A DNA stretch of 64,000 nt from Candidatus Avimonas caecicola (GCA_904419875.1 CAJFTG010000004.1:37865-101864); one strand, 5' to 3'; counted from the stretch's first letter, positions 36,601 through 44,560 are shown. The notes: generated by a model from the sequence alone, not told the origin. Numbers and translations are program-made.

Positions 36601-36980
36601 TGGATAAAGGCGTCGCCCACCGTCCATCCGGAAGACGTATCCGGGTTCAGATACCCCGCGCCCCGGACAACCTCCATATCGTATTCGAGCAAAGCGCCCT
36701 CGGTCGGAGCAATGCCGGCGGGTTCCTCGCTTCCCGCCTTCAATAAATCCAAATATACCGTTCCTCCCTGCGCGCCGCTGGTAAAAGTGCCGGTAGCCGT
36801 GTCCGCAATCACCTTTCCCACATCCCCGGCCACCGTGCCGCCGGTCAGAAAGTCTCCGCCGACCACCTCCTGCCATTCCGCAGAGGCATTCGTCAACAGC
36901 CCGCCCGTCATACCGCAGAGTGCCGTTGTCATCAGCGCGCAAGCGCCGAAAACGGCCAGCCCCTTGTGCACACGGTTCAT
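33696..36980 (-). CDS. Very large cell-surface repeat protein with sortase-type C-terminus
   Basis: A 1094-residue exported protein: signal peptide to about residue 34 (ASAEW), then at least five copies of a 150-180-residue beta-rich module, then SPDTGG, a hydrophobic Ala-rich helix and a basic tail (CKRKAAKAKG). The last part is the layout of a sortase substrate with a non-standard PxTG motif. Modules contain a (D/N)LLADY-like start, an E(G)ALL(A/E)YD strand, GAGRYTGAVDLS-type turns and an (I/V)KTLKFV end. The first two modules are nearly identical in part, down to the DNA. The module also occurs singly at 18682-19515. The function is probably adhesion or glycan binding; no catalytic motif is visible. 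GGAG before the ATG supports the start. Confidence 0.75.
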   Translation of the reverse strand: MNRVHKGLAVFGACALMTTALCGMTGGLLTNASAEWQEVVGGDFLTGGTVAGDVGKVIADTATGTFTSGAQGGTVYLDLLKAGSEEPAGIAPTEGALLEYDMEVVRGAGYLNPDTSSGWTVGDAFIQAVNDAHSTGGGPSSLGAGRYTGAVDLSAVWPAGKETSSMLLKLEPDSQIVIHKLKFVGPAAGPELKPSDVPNGNLLADYVPVVSTENAVCDKTTGTITNNHSEQVDVILDLYDGNGGRASIQPVEGALLAYDVTVNAGSAYIIPDAWTTAGGYNFALGDAFVQAVNDAHNTGGGPSSLGVGHYTGTVDLSAGWPTDKGASSVIVRLPAGASVTIKTLKFVTMIPDDSAEPLVTDLLASYKAAGEDVGRLIADQAGTVFTSGEGYGNAVLTLGQGITPPEGAGLYYDFAIEMTEHTADDANHSYHGRASVGIDVPSLTQEAADALSGAIMSGIARDNGQEVWEGTLPAGTYQGVLDLSGAWGTDAAAAGLSLRLNEFTRVTLNEWKLVSGETVEEEEIIDRENGDLLAGYTVSGVTEADLAKVDIAADAGAFVTAGEDAQLYLNLTKDGKAHCVHPAAGEKLFYEITVSEVAHDAESESPDGHPYHGKMYISPILRGAESPYPVGNALTALMVQEQGAELYDSYLPAAAYKGCADLSSVWSAEQGCAQILLKINAYTRVEIKTLRFAAEETGDGDDTDGTITDGEITYAYRQSLDLGMTDMYDALGENEAVKAEKQTTYIRGGEAGAWVSEAYYDQPMDFSGVEAYLAYDFTVAEGGMSLSQNFADRSVDIAALIAGKHGVMLVDGDKLPAGTYQGVVKADDWPDGEAILKTLTAWSTAGSEFTARSLKLLDVTKVTDNGPGEEPTVEKEILVNLLPDSLEGWSREFEGRNADIQGDASTGWRLSVPEGMADASARGYFSYTPVGENSLLLSYDFTIESGEAGIHLRAGRRPEDGEEVARTYADGKDSLTLTAYIAAVAGVEPVPDPVYGEDRLPAGHYQGVICLDKAIPASFKEEGYSWWDCGLQGEGAAVTFRELAFAKNVAASEVKPSQSPDTGGASPAIPALAAAAAAGAVAWFCKRKAAKAKG

Positions 36981-37848
36981 ATCGTCTCCCGTCCTTTCCT
37001 CCTATTTTGGTTCCACACAGCTTCGTCAAGGCCCATGCGTCGGCCGGCAGAAACAACGCCGAAAAGCCGTTTTCCCGTTCAGGTCATCGGTTCCTCATCC
37101 TTTCAGCCAGTCACATCCCAAGCCCTCTCCCGGAGTCTGTGAATTGCCGCTGTCCGTCGTTTGAGAAATCTCCGGATTTTGCAACGAAAACGTGGTCGGT
37201 AAACACGCTGTGGGTTGGCCCTGTCCCAATAAAGCAATAAAAATCCGGCGGATTCTGCCCATTGTGTCGCAAATTTATTCATTCAGCGCCGTTTTCATTT
37301 ATAAGAATACCATAAATAAATTTTTTATAAAGAAACAAATCCGTGCAAAACTATAACAAATCTGCTGTAATTCCCTTTTTTCCATTTCCCCTCATACCTA
37401 TCCGAGCGAGTGTGCGCACCCCCGTGCCGCCATGAGTCGGTCGGTCGTTGGAAACCCGCAGAAACGGCCGCGGCGGGCCGCTCCGGCACGATGATGCCGC
37501 CATAGGGAAGGCCATAAGCACAGAGCCGATGGTCCTGTGCTTGCTCACAGGGCCATCGGCTCTTTCATTCTCTCCCCATTCCCTTTTGCGCCCCCGGAGC
37601 AGGGTTGGCCGGACCGAATGCAGATCTATACCATCAGGGACTAAAGAGGCGCTCTCGCCATCGTTTTGGCGGTCGATTCCCACGGTTTTGCCAGGGGCGC
37701 CCCCCTTTCCGCTCCGGGCATGGAAAGAGGGCGGCTGTTTTCCGGCTTGAAAATAACCGCCCACTTGGTTAGTGTATTCAGTTTTGTGCATCTTTGCCGG
37801 ACAAACGGGAATTTTCAGACCTGCGCGTATCCCAAAAGCAGCGTGGAT
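36981..37848. other. Non-coding gap with repeat element II, copy 1
   Basis: No supported gene in 868 bases. An AT-rich stretch (about 37270-37365) upstream of the surface-protein gene probably holds its promoter: minus strand TGGTATTCT, an extended -10, lies there without a good -35. The rest is the hairpin-plus-tail element (37516-37690). An antisense 146-codon frame across it has no ribosome site. Confidence 0.5.
37516..37690 (+). repeat. Dispersed repeat element II, copy 1 (hairpin plus conserved tail)
   Basis: An 18-bp hairpin with one G-T pair (37522-37539 with 37546-37563, arms beginning AGAGCC and ending GGCTCT) is followed by a tail shared with 53789-53900. The tail holds ATTCCCTTTTG, CCCGGAGCAGGGT, GGCC and GCCATCGTTT in the same order and spacing. 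A competing 8-bp stem (37516-37523 with 37535-37542) would exclude the long hairpin. Confidence 0.7.
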
Positions 37849-38358
37849 TTATACTTTCTTCCGGGTCAAGAATATTCCAATGATTGCACCGGTCAGGATA
37901 ATCGGCGCCACCCTGACAAACAGCCATTCAAAAGAGTGATATGCCGCTCCGAGAACAGCGGTTTCAGGATCGCTGTAATCCCATCCCAAGTAAAGGCTTT
38001 TTAACGCCAACAAGATGGCAAAAATTACTATTATACCTGCGCACAAGGAAATGAAAAGCCAATGCAGGATTCTTTTTCTTGTGGTTTTTCTCTGTGCAAG
38101 CTGCCAGTTTATCACCTCCAGTTTTTGGGAAATCGCCTTTAGGTCATCCGCTTCCGACTCAACAACGTTTTCTCCAAGCAACACGCTTACGGGTGTTTCA
38201 AGCGCTTCCGATATGGAGATCAGCAGATCGGAGTCGGGAACGGACAATCCTTGCTCCCATTTGGAAATGGTTTGCCGCACCACATTCAGCTTGACGGCAA
38301 GCTCCTGTTGGGAAAGTCCTTTTGATTTTCTGATTGCTTTCATATTTTCGCTGAGCAT
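37849..38358 (-). CDS. Xre-family regulator with C-terminal membrane segments
   Basis: A 169-residue protein: helix-turn-helix domain (residues 2-60, KGLSQQELAVKLNVVRQTISKWE), a short coiled linker (about 68-90), then two predicted membrane helices (about 97-117 and 143-165) with a basic tail (TRKKV). Such membrane-tethered Xre proteins often sense envelope stress or short-chain inducers; the signal here is unknown. GGGGAG lies upstream of the ATG. It is monocistronic with its own promoter. The repeat-bearing gap that follows shows no obvious terminator. Confidence 0.88.
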   Translation of the reverse strand: MLSENMKAIRKSKGLSQQELAVKLNVVRQTISKWEQGLSVPDSDLLISISEALETPVSVLLGENVVESEADDLKAISQKLEVINWQLAQRKTTRKRILHWLFISLCAGIIVIFAILLALKSLYLGWDYSDPETAVLGAAYHSFEWLFVRVAPIILTGAIIGIFLTRKKV

Positions 38359-38393
38359 GTGGGATACTCCCCTTTCTTCTGGTCTTTGCCATT

Positions 38394-38422
38394 ATTCTAT
38401 GAAAAACCAGCCGTTGCTGCAA
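38394..38422 (-). promoter_or_regulatory. Promoter of the Xre gene
   Basis: Minus strand TTGCAG (38417-38422), 17-base spacer, TAGAAT (38394-38399). A small inverted repeat GTTGC/GCAAC flanks the -35 box and could be a regulator site. Confidence 0.65.
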
Positions 38423-38879
38423 GCAACGCATTTTAACATTCAAGCAAAATGGCTATTTTTGTCCCCTTATTTGATAATGATTCGATTTCCGGGCAGGATG
38501 TATTCCGATATATTAAACGAAATATTCAAGTCCTTTCAGATCACCCGGACCACAGAAGAGAATTGGCGCCAATTTTTCGGAGAGGGACCGCATATAGGCA
38601 ATTTTTCATTTTCCTCTTCGTTCATGTGCCCGGCAAGATACACAAGCCGGTCTCTGCACGGAGCACACTCTCCGCCGGTCGGCGTGCGGGTTCCCGCTGC
38701 TGCCGGGCTCCCCTCGCCGACGGATGTCTCATAACCCCGGACGGGCCCCGCCTCAGCGGCGTTGCGGCCGTCGAATGCCTCCGTCACGGAGGAGGCGGAC
38801 CGGGAATCAAAAACAAAAACCAGAACCCCGGGGAATCACGAAGAGCACAGACAAGGGTAAGAAGGTACGGGAGAGGCAA

Positions 38880-38975
38880 ATGGGGCAAAAGGAGCAAGAG
38901 AAGCCGGAGAGGCAGGAGGACAGCGCGGGGCGGAGGGACAGGAGGGACAGGAGGGACTGGAGCGGCAGGAGAGAG
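38880..38975. repeat. Purine-rich tract with a 9-bp tandem array
   Basis: Almost pure A/G on the plus strand. Three consecutive units of GGAGGGACA (the last ending in T) occupy 38932-38958, with looser GGAG/GGCAGGAG units on both sides. The G runs could form quadruplexes. Confidence 0.7.
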
Positions 38976-39029
38976 GGAAGTCAGGGGGTCGGAAAGAGCG
39001 GCGCCGGCACAAAGGGAAAATGCCGCACG

Positions 39030-39322
39030 CTTTCCCGCTGCGGGCATCAGCCCCTGTTTCGCCTTGCCCGCGAACCGACCGGATTTTTCCTCAAGAGGAA
39101 CGGCCCCTTCCGGAATGCGGCGCGCGTCGTCTCCGAAAGCGGCCCAGACCCGTGCCGTGCGCAGGGGGACGGGGCAACAGGACTGTCCGGAGCAGCGGGA
39201 ACAGCAGGAGGGGCAGGAGTGAGCAGAGTGGTGACAGAAGCGGCGCAAAGAATACGCCAAAGCCGCCGGGATCCTTCGATCCCGGCGGCTTTTTCCGTGC
39301 GGACGGCGGCCGTGCTTTTCGG
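39030..39322. repeat. Dispersed repeat element I, copy B
   Basis: Partner of 14050-14331. The 80-base core (39243-39322) has only a handful of differences from copy A, while the upstream GC-rich part is diverged and its purine array (39175-39230) differs. Confidence 0.7.
39259..39295. terminator. Terminator hairpin in repeat element I, copy B
   Basis: A perfect 15-bp stem (AAAGCCGCCGGGATC with its complement) with a 4-base loop CTTC, and five to six T on the plus strand. On the minus strand it lies 47 bases after the aminopeptidase stop. Confidence 0.85.
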
Positions 39323-39341
39323 CCGGTCTGGGGCCGCCGCG

Positions 39342-40745
39342 TTATTCCCTGGTCAACAGCGCCGTGAAGGCCCTGTGCGCCATATACACATCCAGCTTGG
39401 AGACAATCTCAAACGGCGCGTGCATGGACAGCACCGGCACCCCGAGGTCCACGGTGTCCACATTAAGGTTGGCAATATACATGGCGACCGTCCCGCCGCC
39501 GCCGGCGTCCACCTTGCCCAGCTCGCCGATCTGCCAGAGCACGTTCCCGCCGTCCATCAGGCGGCGGACGTGGGCCATCAGCTCCGCGGACGCATCGGAG
39601 GTGCCGGACTTCCCGCGGGAACCGGTGTACTTGGTCAGCACCACGCCGCGGTTAATCATCGCCGCGTTTTTCTTTTCAAACACGTCGGGGTAAATCGGGT
39701 CGAACGCCGCATTGACATCGGCGGACAGGCAGACCGAACTGGACAGCACATGCCGCGCCTCCTCGCCGAAAGCGGCCGCGATATCCGCGATGAAGTATTT
39801 CAGCCATGCCGACTGCATGCCGGTCGCCCCTTCGGAGCCGATCTCCTCCTTGTCCGCCAGCAGGGTGACGGCGGTATAGGCGGGGTTCTCCGTTTCAAAA
39901 ATCGCGGTGAGGGCCGGATAGGCGCACACCCGGTCGTCGTGCCCGTACGCGCCGATCAGGCTGCGGTCGAAGCCCACGTCCCGCGCCGGAAAGGCCGGGA
40001 CGGCTTCCAGCTCGGCGGAGAAGAAATCCTGCTCGAGTATGCCGTATTTTTCGTTGAGGATATGCATGATGTTCAGCTTGACCAGCTCGCTGCCCTCGTC
40101 GTCCCGGAAAGCGCGGGAGCCGATCAGGATATTGAGGTCCTCCCCCTTGACGATCTGCGCCGCCGGGCGCTTCATCTGCTCGTCCGCCAGATGAGGCAGC
40201 AGATCGGTCACGCAGAACACCGGGTCGCCCGGCTCCTCACCGATCCGCACGGTCACGCAGGTCCCGTCCTTTTTCGCCACCACGCCGTGCAGGGCCAGGG
40301 GAATCGCCGTCCACTGGTACTTCTTGATGCCGCCGTAATAGTGGGTGTCGAAATAGGCGAGGTCGTTGTCCTCATAGAGCGGATTGGGCTTGAGGTCCAG
40401 CCGGGGGGAATCGATGTGGGCGGCGGCGATCGAGACGCCGTCGGTAATCGGCCGGGAGCCGATTACCGCGAGCATCAGCGCCTTGCCGCGGTTATTGTAA
40501 TACACCTTATCCCCCGCCTTCAGGGGCATCCGGCGGTCGAACGGCACAAACCCCCGTTCCTCGGCCGCCCGTACGGCCCAGTTTACCGCCTCCCGCTCGG
40601 TTTTGGAAGCGTTTAAAAACGCCATATACCCTTCACAGTAACGGTCGGCGGCCTGAATCTCCGCCGGTTCCAGCGTGCGGGACGCTTCCTTCGAAGTGTA
40701 GAACAGCGCCTCCTTGCGCTGTTCGGACAGGGACTTGTCGGACAT
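39342..40745 (-). CDS. M18-family aminopeptidase
   Basis: Cytoplasmic zinc aminopeptidase that trims N-terminal residues, often acidic ones, from peptides. The 466-residue protein is of normal family length. Metal and catalytic motifs of M18 are present: AAHIDSPRLDLKP, GHDDRVCAYPAL, DKEEIGSEGATG (catalytic Glu pair) and VLSMHAPFEIVSK near the C-terminus. AGGAGGT eight bases before the ATG at 40745 fixes the start. It stands alone between the repeat element and the lytic transglycosylase gene, 83 bases downstream of the latter's stop. Confidence 0.95.
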   Translation of the reverse strand: MSDKSLSEQRKEALFYTSKEASRTLEPAEIQAADRYCEGYMAFLNASKTEREAVNWAVRAAEERGFVPFDRRMPLKAGDKVYYNNRGKALMLAVIGSRPITDGVSIAAAHIDSPRLDLKPNPLYEDNDLAYFDTHYYGGIKKYQWTAIPLALHGVVAKKDGTCVTVRIGEEPGDPVFCVTDLLPHLADEQMKRPAAQIVKGEDLNILIGSRAFRDDEGSELVKLNIMHILNEKYGILEQDFFSAELEAVPAFPARDVGFDRSLIGAYGHDDRVCAYPALTAIFETENPAYTAVTLLADKEEIGSEGATGMQSAWLKYFIADIAAAFGEEARHVLSSSVCLSADVNAAFDPIYPDVFEKKNAAMINRGVVLTKYTGSRGKSGTSDASAELMAHVRRLMDGGNVLWQIGELGKVDAGGGGTVAMYIANLNVDTVDLGVPVLSMHAPFEIVSKLDVYMAHRAFTALLTRE

Positions 40746-40828
40746 ACGTATTACCTCCTGCATTGAAATTCTGTTGGTTTCGCAAACCCATCGAAAACCC
40801 TGGCACAGCCGCCGGGGCGGCGGGCCGG

Positions 40829-41449
40829 TCAGAGGCCGTACAGCTCCCGGTACATCTCCGCCGCCGCCGGGATCTTTTCCACGTAGCCGGCGGTTTCCGG
40901 GAAGGGAATGTCCCGGAGCGTTTCTCCGTCATCGGAACAGGCCGGGTCGGCCAGCCATTTCCGGACGTTGCCGATTCCGGCGTTATAGGCCGCGAGCAGG
41001 GTCCGGGTATCGCCGAACTCCTCCCGCAGCAGGGAAAGCACCATCGTCCCGTAGCGGATATTGGTTTCCGGGTCGAACAGTTCGTCCGCCGGAAGATCCT
41101 CCGCCTCGGGCGAACGGCTCTGCGCCCAGAGGAAGGTATCCTCGGTCAGCTGCATCAGCCCCATCGCCCCCGCGCGGGAAACGGCGCCGGGATCGAACTC
41201 GCTTTCGGTGCGGATGAGGGCGTATAGAAACGCGGGTTCAAAGGAATAGTATTCCGCATACTTTTCCACATATTCGCTGTATTCCAGCGGGTACGCCGCC
41301 TGCATATACCGGCGGTAGCCCGCGCGCAGCAGCAGCGTCCCCGCCGCCAGCAGAAGCGCCAGCAGGAGCATCTCCAGCCGCCATCCGATGCGCCGCGGCC
41401 GACCGGCCGGCCCGGCGCTCTCTTTCCGGCGGCGCAGCTTACCGGTCAT
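40829..41449 (-). CDS. Lytic transglycosylase (SLT domain), membrane-anchored
   Basis: Cleaves peptidoglycan glycan strands to anhydro-muropeptides at the cell surface. The 206-residue protein has a basic N-terminus, one helix (about 25-43), then a compact SLT domain: ALIRTESEFDP with catalytic Glu82, GAMGLMQLTEDT, and a late AAYNAGIGNVRKWL motif, all hallmarks of family-1 transglycosylases. The start ATG at 41449 lies inside the end of coaE (11-base overlap) and follows GGGAG. It is the last gene of the prfA-tsaC-coaE run. Confidence 0.93.
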   Translation of the reverse strand: MTGKLRRRKESAGPAGRPRRIGWRLEMLLLALLLAAGTLLLRAGYRRYMQAAYPLEYSEYVEKYAEYYSFEPAFLYALIRTESEFDPGAVSRAGAMGLMQLTEDTFLWAQSRSPEAEDLPADELFDPETNIRYGTMVLSLLREEFGDTRTLLAAYNAGIGNVRKWLADPACSDDGETLRDIPFPETAGYVEKIPAAAEMYRELYGL

Positions 41450-42059
41450 TGGCCCACTCCCGTATCCGGGCGGCCAGATCGTCCGCCCTGGCGCGCAGGG
41501 AAGCGAGATCCCCGCCGTTGGACAGCACCACCGCCGCGCGGGAGGAGTAGTAATCCTCGGGCTGCTGGGCGGCCATCCGGGCGCGCGCCTGCGTTTCGGG
41601 CAGGCCGTCCCGCTCCATAATCCGGCGCAGCCGGCTTTCGAACGGCGCGACCACCGCCACCGTGATGTCGCAGATCCGGTCCATCCCGCTTTCAAAAAGC
41701 AGCGGGGCGTCAATCACGGCGGCCAGCTCGTGCGTCTGCTCCATACGCATCAGGATGCGGTGGGTCTCCTCGATGATGTACGGATGGGTCAGGGCATTGA
41801 GAAGGGCCGTGTCCTCCGGCGTGGCGAACGCCCTTTTGGCCAGCTGGCGGCGGTTGAGCGTCCCATCCTCGTTGAGGATGTCCTCCGAAAATTCCGCCGC
41901 CAGGCGGCGCAGGCATTCGCTCCCCGGCTCCACCACCCGGCGGGCGAGGACATCCGCGTCGATAACCGGGAGCTGCGCCGCGGCCAGGCGGCGGGAAACC
42001 TCGCTTTTTCCCGACCCGGTTGGCCCGGTCAGGCCGACGACATATACCTTATCCAGCAA
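41439..42059 (-). CDS. coaE: Dephospho-CoA kinase
   Basis: Last step of coenzyme A synthesis: phosphorylates the ribose 3'-OH of dephospho-CoA. At 206 residues it has normal length. The P-loop GPTGSGKS is at residues 12-19, VIDADVLAR follows, then the lid-region LTHPYI and the CoA-binding VIDAPLLFESG. The TTG start at 42059 lies in the end of the tsaC gene (11-base overlap) and is preceded by GAGGTGAT at suitable spacing; no in-frame ATG gives a complete P-loop. It is translationally coupled on both sides. Confidence 0.96.
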   Translation of the reverse strand: MLDKVYVVGLTGPTGSGKSEVSRRLAAAQLPVIDADVLARRVVEPGSECLRRLAAEFSEDILNEDGTLNRRQLAKRAFATPEDTALLNALTHPYIIEETHRILMRMEQTHELAAVIDAPLLFESGMDRICDITVAVVAPFESRLRRIMERDGLPETQARARMAAQQPEDYYSSRAAVVLSNGGDLASLRARADDLAARIREWANDR

Positions 42060-43080
42060 CGTCGATCACCTCAAATCCGGCGGCGCGCAGCAGGCGGTTG
42101 TAGACGGCCAGCCCCACGCCCTCCTCAGGCGGGCAGGCGCAGTACACCGTCTGCGCCCCGATCTCGTCCAGGCGGCGGAGGGCGTCGAACACCCGGCGCG
42201 CCTGTTCGGCGGAATCCTCCCGCCGTCCGTATGTGATATAGGGGACGCGCAGCGCCCCCTCCTCCCCGTCAAAGCACATGGCGGCGACCTGCCCGGCCTG
42301 CCGGGCGTTGACAAAAGCCGCATAGGCGGCGGGCGTCCCCCGGACAAGCACAACATGGGCTTTGGGGGCGTAATGCTTATACTTCATCCCCGGCGAAGCG
42401 GCCGCCGCCCCCTCCGGCAGGCGCCCAGTCACCGCCGGATGGACGGAAACGCCTCCGGCCACCGCCGCCAGCATTGCCGGCGTGATCCCCCCCGGACGGA
42501 GCAGGCAGGGCGTCTTCCCCGTCACGTCCACCACGGTGGATTCCACCCCCACGGCGCACTCTCCCCCGTCCAGCACGGCGGGGATCCGCCCGGCCAGATC
42601 CGCCATCACATGGGCGGCCAGCGTCGGGCTGGGGCTGCCGGACAGGTTGGCCGACGGCGCGGCCAGCGGCGTGCCCGCCTCCCGAATCACCGCCCGGGCC
42701 AGAGGATGGGAGGGCATGCGCACCGCCACGGTGGCCAACCCTGCGCTCACCTCGTCCGGGATACGGGCGGATTTGCGGAAGATCATGGTCAGCGGCCCCG
42801 GCCAATATGCCCGGGCCAGCCTTGCGGCCAGCTCCGGCACCTCCGCCGCCAGAAGCGGCAGCGCGTCCAGGTCCGCGATATGCACAATCAGCGGGTTGTC
42901 CTGCGGACGGCCCTTGGCGGTGAAAATCCGGCTCACCGCCCCGCCGTTCAGGGCGTCGGCCGCCAGGCCGTACACCGTTTCGGTCGGGATGCCGACCAGC
43001 TCCCCCGCCCGCAGAAGGGCGGCCGCCTCCTTGACGCCGAGGGCATCCCCCGGCAGAAGGCGGGTTGCATATTCTCTCAT
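42049..43080 (-). CDS. tsaC: L-threonylcarbamoyladenylate synthase (Sua5/YwlC type)
   Basis: Makes threonylcarbamoyl-AMP from threonine, bicarbonate and ATP for the t6A modification of tRNAs. The 343-residue protein is the long Sua5 form: a YrdC domain (about 12-200) with VGIPTETVYGLAADA, KGRPQDNPL, the PGPLTMI strand and VRMPSHP, then a linker (KYKHYAPKA) and a Rossmann-like Sua5 domain (about 240-340). ATG 43080 is used; an in-frame TTG at 43092 sits nearer AAAGGA. It follows prfA by 35 bases. prmC, which usually separates these two genes in Firmicutes, is absent here. Confidence 0.95.
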   Translation of the reverse strand: MREYATRLLPGDALGVKEAAALLRAGELVGIPTETVYGLAADALNGGAVSRIFTAKGRPQDNPLIVHIADLDALPLLAAEVPELAARLARAYWPGPLTMIFRKSARIPDEVSAGLATVAVRMPSHPLARAVIREAGTPLAAPSANLSGSPSPTLAAHVMADLAGRIPAVLDGGECAVGVESTVVDVTGKTPCLLRPGGITPAMLAAVAGGVSVHPAVTGRLPEGAAAASPGMKYKHYAPKAHVVLVRGTPAAYAAFVNARQAGQVAAMCFDGEEGALRVPYITYGRREDSAEQARRVFDALRRLDEIGAQTVYCACPPEEGVGLAVYNRLLRAAGFEVIDVAG

Positions 43081-43115
43081 GGAAGCATCCAAGTCCTTTC
43101 CCGGCAGACGCCCTC

Positions 43116-44183
43116 TCAGTCCTGCGCCTGCAGCTTTTCCGCCCGGTCGGCCGTGTTCAGCGCGTCCACCAGCTCGTCAAGGTCCCCGTCCATGATGCTG
43201 TCGATGCGGTAGAGGGTCAGCCCGATGCGGTGGTCGGTCACCCGGCCCTGGGGGAAATTATAGGTGCGGATGCGCTCGCTGCGGTCCCCGGTGCCGACCT
43301 GCGCCCGCCGGTCGGCGGCGACGGCGCTGCGCTGCTGCTCCCGCTCCCGTTCGTACAGCCGGGCGCGGAGCACCTTCATGGCCTTGTCCTTATTTTTGTA
43401 CTGGCTGCGCTCGTCCTGGCATTCCACCACCAGGCCGGTGGGCAGATGGGTGATGCGGATGGCGGACTCGGTCTTGTTGACGTGCTGGCCGCCCGCGCCG
43501 CCCGAACGGTAGGTGTCGATCTGCAGGTCGGCGGGATTGATCTCCACCTCCACATCGTCCGCCTCCGGCAGGACGGCCACCGTGACGGTGGAGGTATGGA
43601 TCCGCCCCCCCGCCTCGGTTTCCGGCACCCGCTGGACGCGGTGGACGCCGCTTTCAAACTTAAAGCGGCTGAACGCGCCGTCCCCGGTGACCATGAAGCT
43701 GATCTCCTTATAGCCGCCGAGCTCGGTCTCGTTCGCTCCCACCACCTCGGTTTTGAAGCCCTTGGAGGCGGCGTACATGGTGTACATACGGTAGAGGGAA
43801 GCGGCAAACAGGGCCGATTCCTCCCCGCCGGCGCCGCCGCGGATCTCGATGATGACGTTGCGTTCGTCGTTTGGGTCGCGGGGCAGGAGGAGGAGCTTCA
43901 GCTCCTCCGCGCAGCGCTCCTCCGCGTCCTTTCCTTCGCTGAGCTCCAGCTCCGCCAGCTCCCGGAGCTCCGGGTCGGCCCCGCCTTCCAGCAGGGCGAG
44001 CGCCTCCTCACGGCGCTGCTTCGCCTGCCTATACTCCCGGTACTTCTCCACGATGGGGGCAAGCTGGGCGCTCTCCTTCATCAGGGCGCGGTACCTCTCC
44101 ACGTCCGCGACAACGGAAGGGTCGTAGAGCTGCGCCGTAATTTCACCGTATCGTTTTTCCACTTCGCCGAGCCTGTCAAACAT
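43116..44183 (-). CDS. prfA: Peptide chain release factor 1
   Basis: Recognises UAA and UAG and triggers peptide release on the ribosome. At 355 residues it has normal length. The stop-codon reading tripeptide is PET (187-189), a variant of the P-x-T class that marks RF1 rather than RF2 (SPF). The catalytic loop [14 protein letters not shown] carries GGQ at 231-233. The C-terminal domain with [17 protein letters not shown] is intact. It is the second gene after DUF951, 51 bases apart. Confidence 0.97.
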   Translation of the reverse strand: MFDRLGEVEKRYGEITAQLYDPSVVADVERYRALMKESAQLAPIVEKYREYRQAKQRREEALALLEGGADPELRELAELELSEGKDAEERCAEELKLLLLPRDPNDERNVIIEIRGGAGGEESALFAASLYRMYTMYAASKGFKTEVVGANETELGGYKEISFMVTGDGAFSRFKFESGVHRVQRVPETEAGGRIHTSTVTVAVLPEADDVEVEINPADLQIDTYRSGGAGGQHVNKTESAIRITHLPTGLVVECQDERSQYKNKDKAMKVLRARLYEREREQQRSAVAADRRAQVGTGDRSERIRTYNFPQGRVTDHRIGLTLYRIDSIMDGDLDELVDALNTADRAEKLQAQD

Positions 44184-44234
44184 GGGAGATTCCAGCCTTT
44201 CCTTACCAAATGAATCCTGCGGGAGACGCCGCCG

Positions 44235-44426
44235 CTACGGCTGCTCCTGAGGCCGGATCACCTTTTTCACATGGCGTTCGATCTTCAGGCGGGGGGCCAT
44301 CAGCTCATGCCCGCAGCCCTCGCATTTCAGACGGAAATCCATGCCGATGCGCAGCACGAGAAAGCGGCGGCTTCCGCAGGGATGCGGCTTTTTCATTTCC
44401 AGAACGTCGTCCACGCGGATATCCAT
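44235..44426 (-). CDS. DUF951-family small protein
   Basis: A 63-residue protein of unknown function. It begins MDIRVDDVLEMKKPHPCGS and has CEGCGHE in the middle, so three cysteines plus a His may bind zinc. Short basic proteins of this kind are conserved in Firmicutes. GGAG seven bases before the ATG at 44426 rules out the longer in-frame extension. A promoter lies 65 bases upstream (44491-44520) and prfA follows, so this is the probable first gene of the prfA operon. Confidence 0.9.
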   Translation of the reverse strand: MDIRVDDVLEMKKPHPCGSRRFLVLRIGMDFRLKCEGCGHELMAPRLKIERHVKKVIRPQEQP

Positions 44427-44490
44427 GTCGTTTCTCCTTTCCGTCCTTTCCGTTCGTTCCATTATTCTATTCATTGCCCTCTAAAAGAAA

Positions 44491-44520
44491 ATTATACCAT
44501 ATCCAGCCGGTACTCTGCAA
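44491..44520 (-). promoter_or_regulatory. Promoter of DUF951-prfA
   Basis: Minus strand TTGCAG (44515-44520), 18-base spacer, extended -10 TGGTATAAT (TATAAT at 44491-44496). The -35 box lies within the left arm of the inverted repeat. Confidence 0.75.
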
Positions 44521-44560
44521 GCCGGAATCCAAAACCGATTCCGGCTTGCAGAGTACCGGC
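44506..44560. repeat. Perfect 24-bp inverted repeat
   Basis: 44506-44529 and 44537-44560 are exact reverse complements around a 7-base loop (CAAAACC). No T tract follows on either strand, so it is not a standard terminator. It covers the -35 region of the DUF951 promoter and could be an operator or the 3' structure of the MATE transcript. Confidence 0.85.

Larger units (their letters stand above)
38423..39341. other. Non-coding gap with purine arrays and repeat element I, copy B
   Basis: No supported gene. About 38440-38620 is AT-richer and contains a short plus-strand frame (MYSDILNEIFKSF...) lacking a ribosome site, possibly a remnant. About 38870-39010 is purine-rich with 9-bp units. From about 39030 the repeat element follows. 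Confidence 0.5.

Noticed and set aside
37280..37300. A possible catabolite (cre) site upstream of the surface-protein gene
   Set aside because: Only the left half (TGAAAACG) fits the consensus; the right half does not.
37351..37791. A 146-codon minus-strand frame
   Set aside because: It runs across repeat element II and its hairpin, has no ribosome site, and a similar frame appears only because the repeat is shared.
38449..39222. Frames of 200-250 codons in the 38.4-39.3 kb gap
   Set aside because: Composition follows the purine array (Arg/Gly/Glu runs), with no site or homology pattern. Part may be a decayed gene, but I cannot support it.
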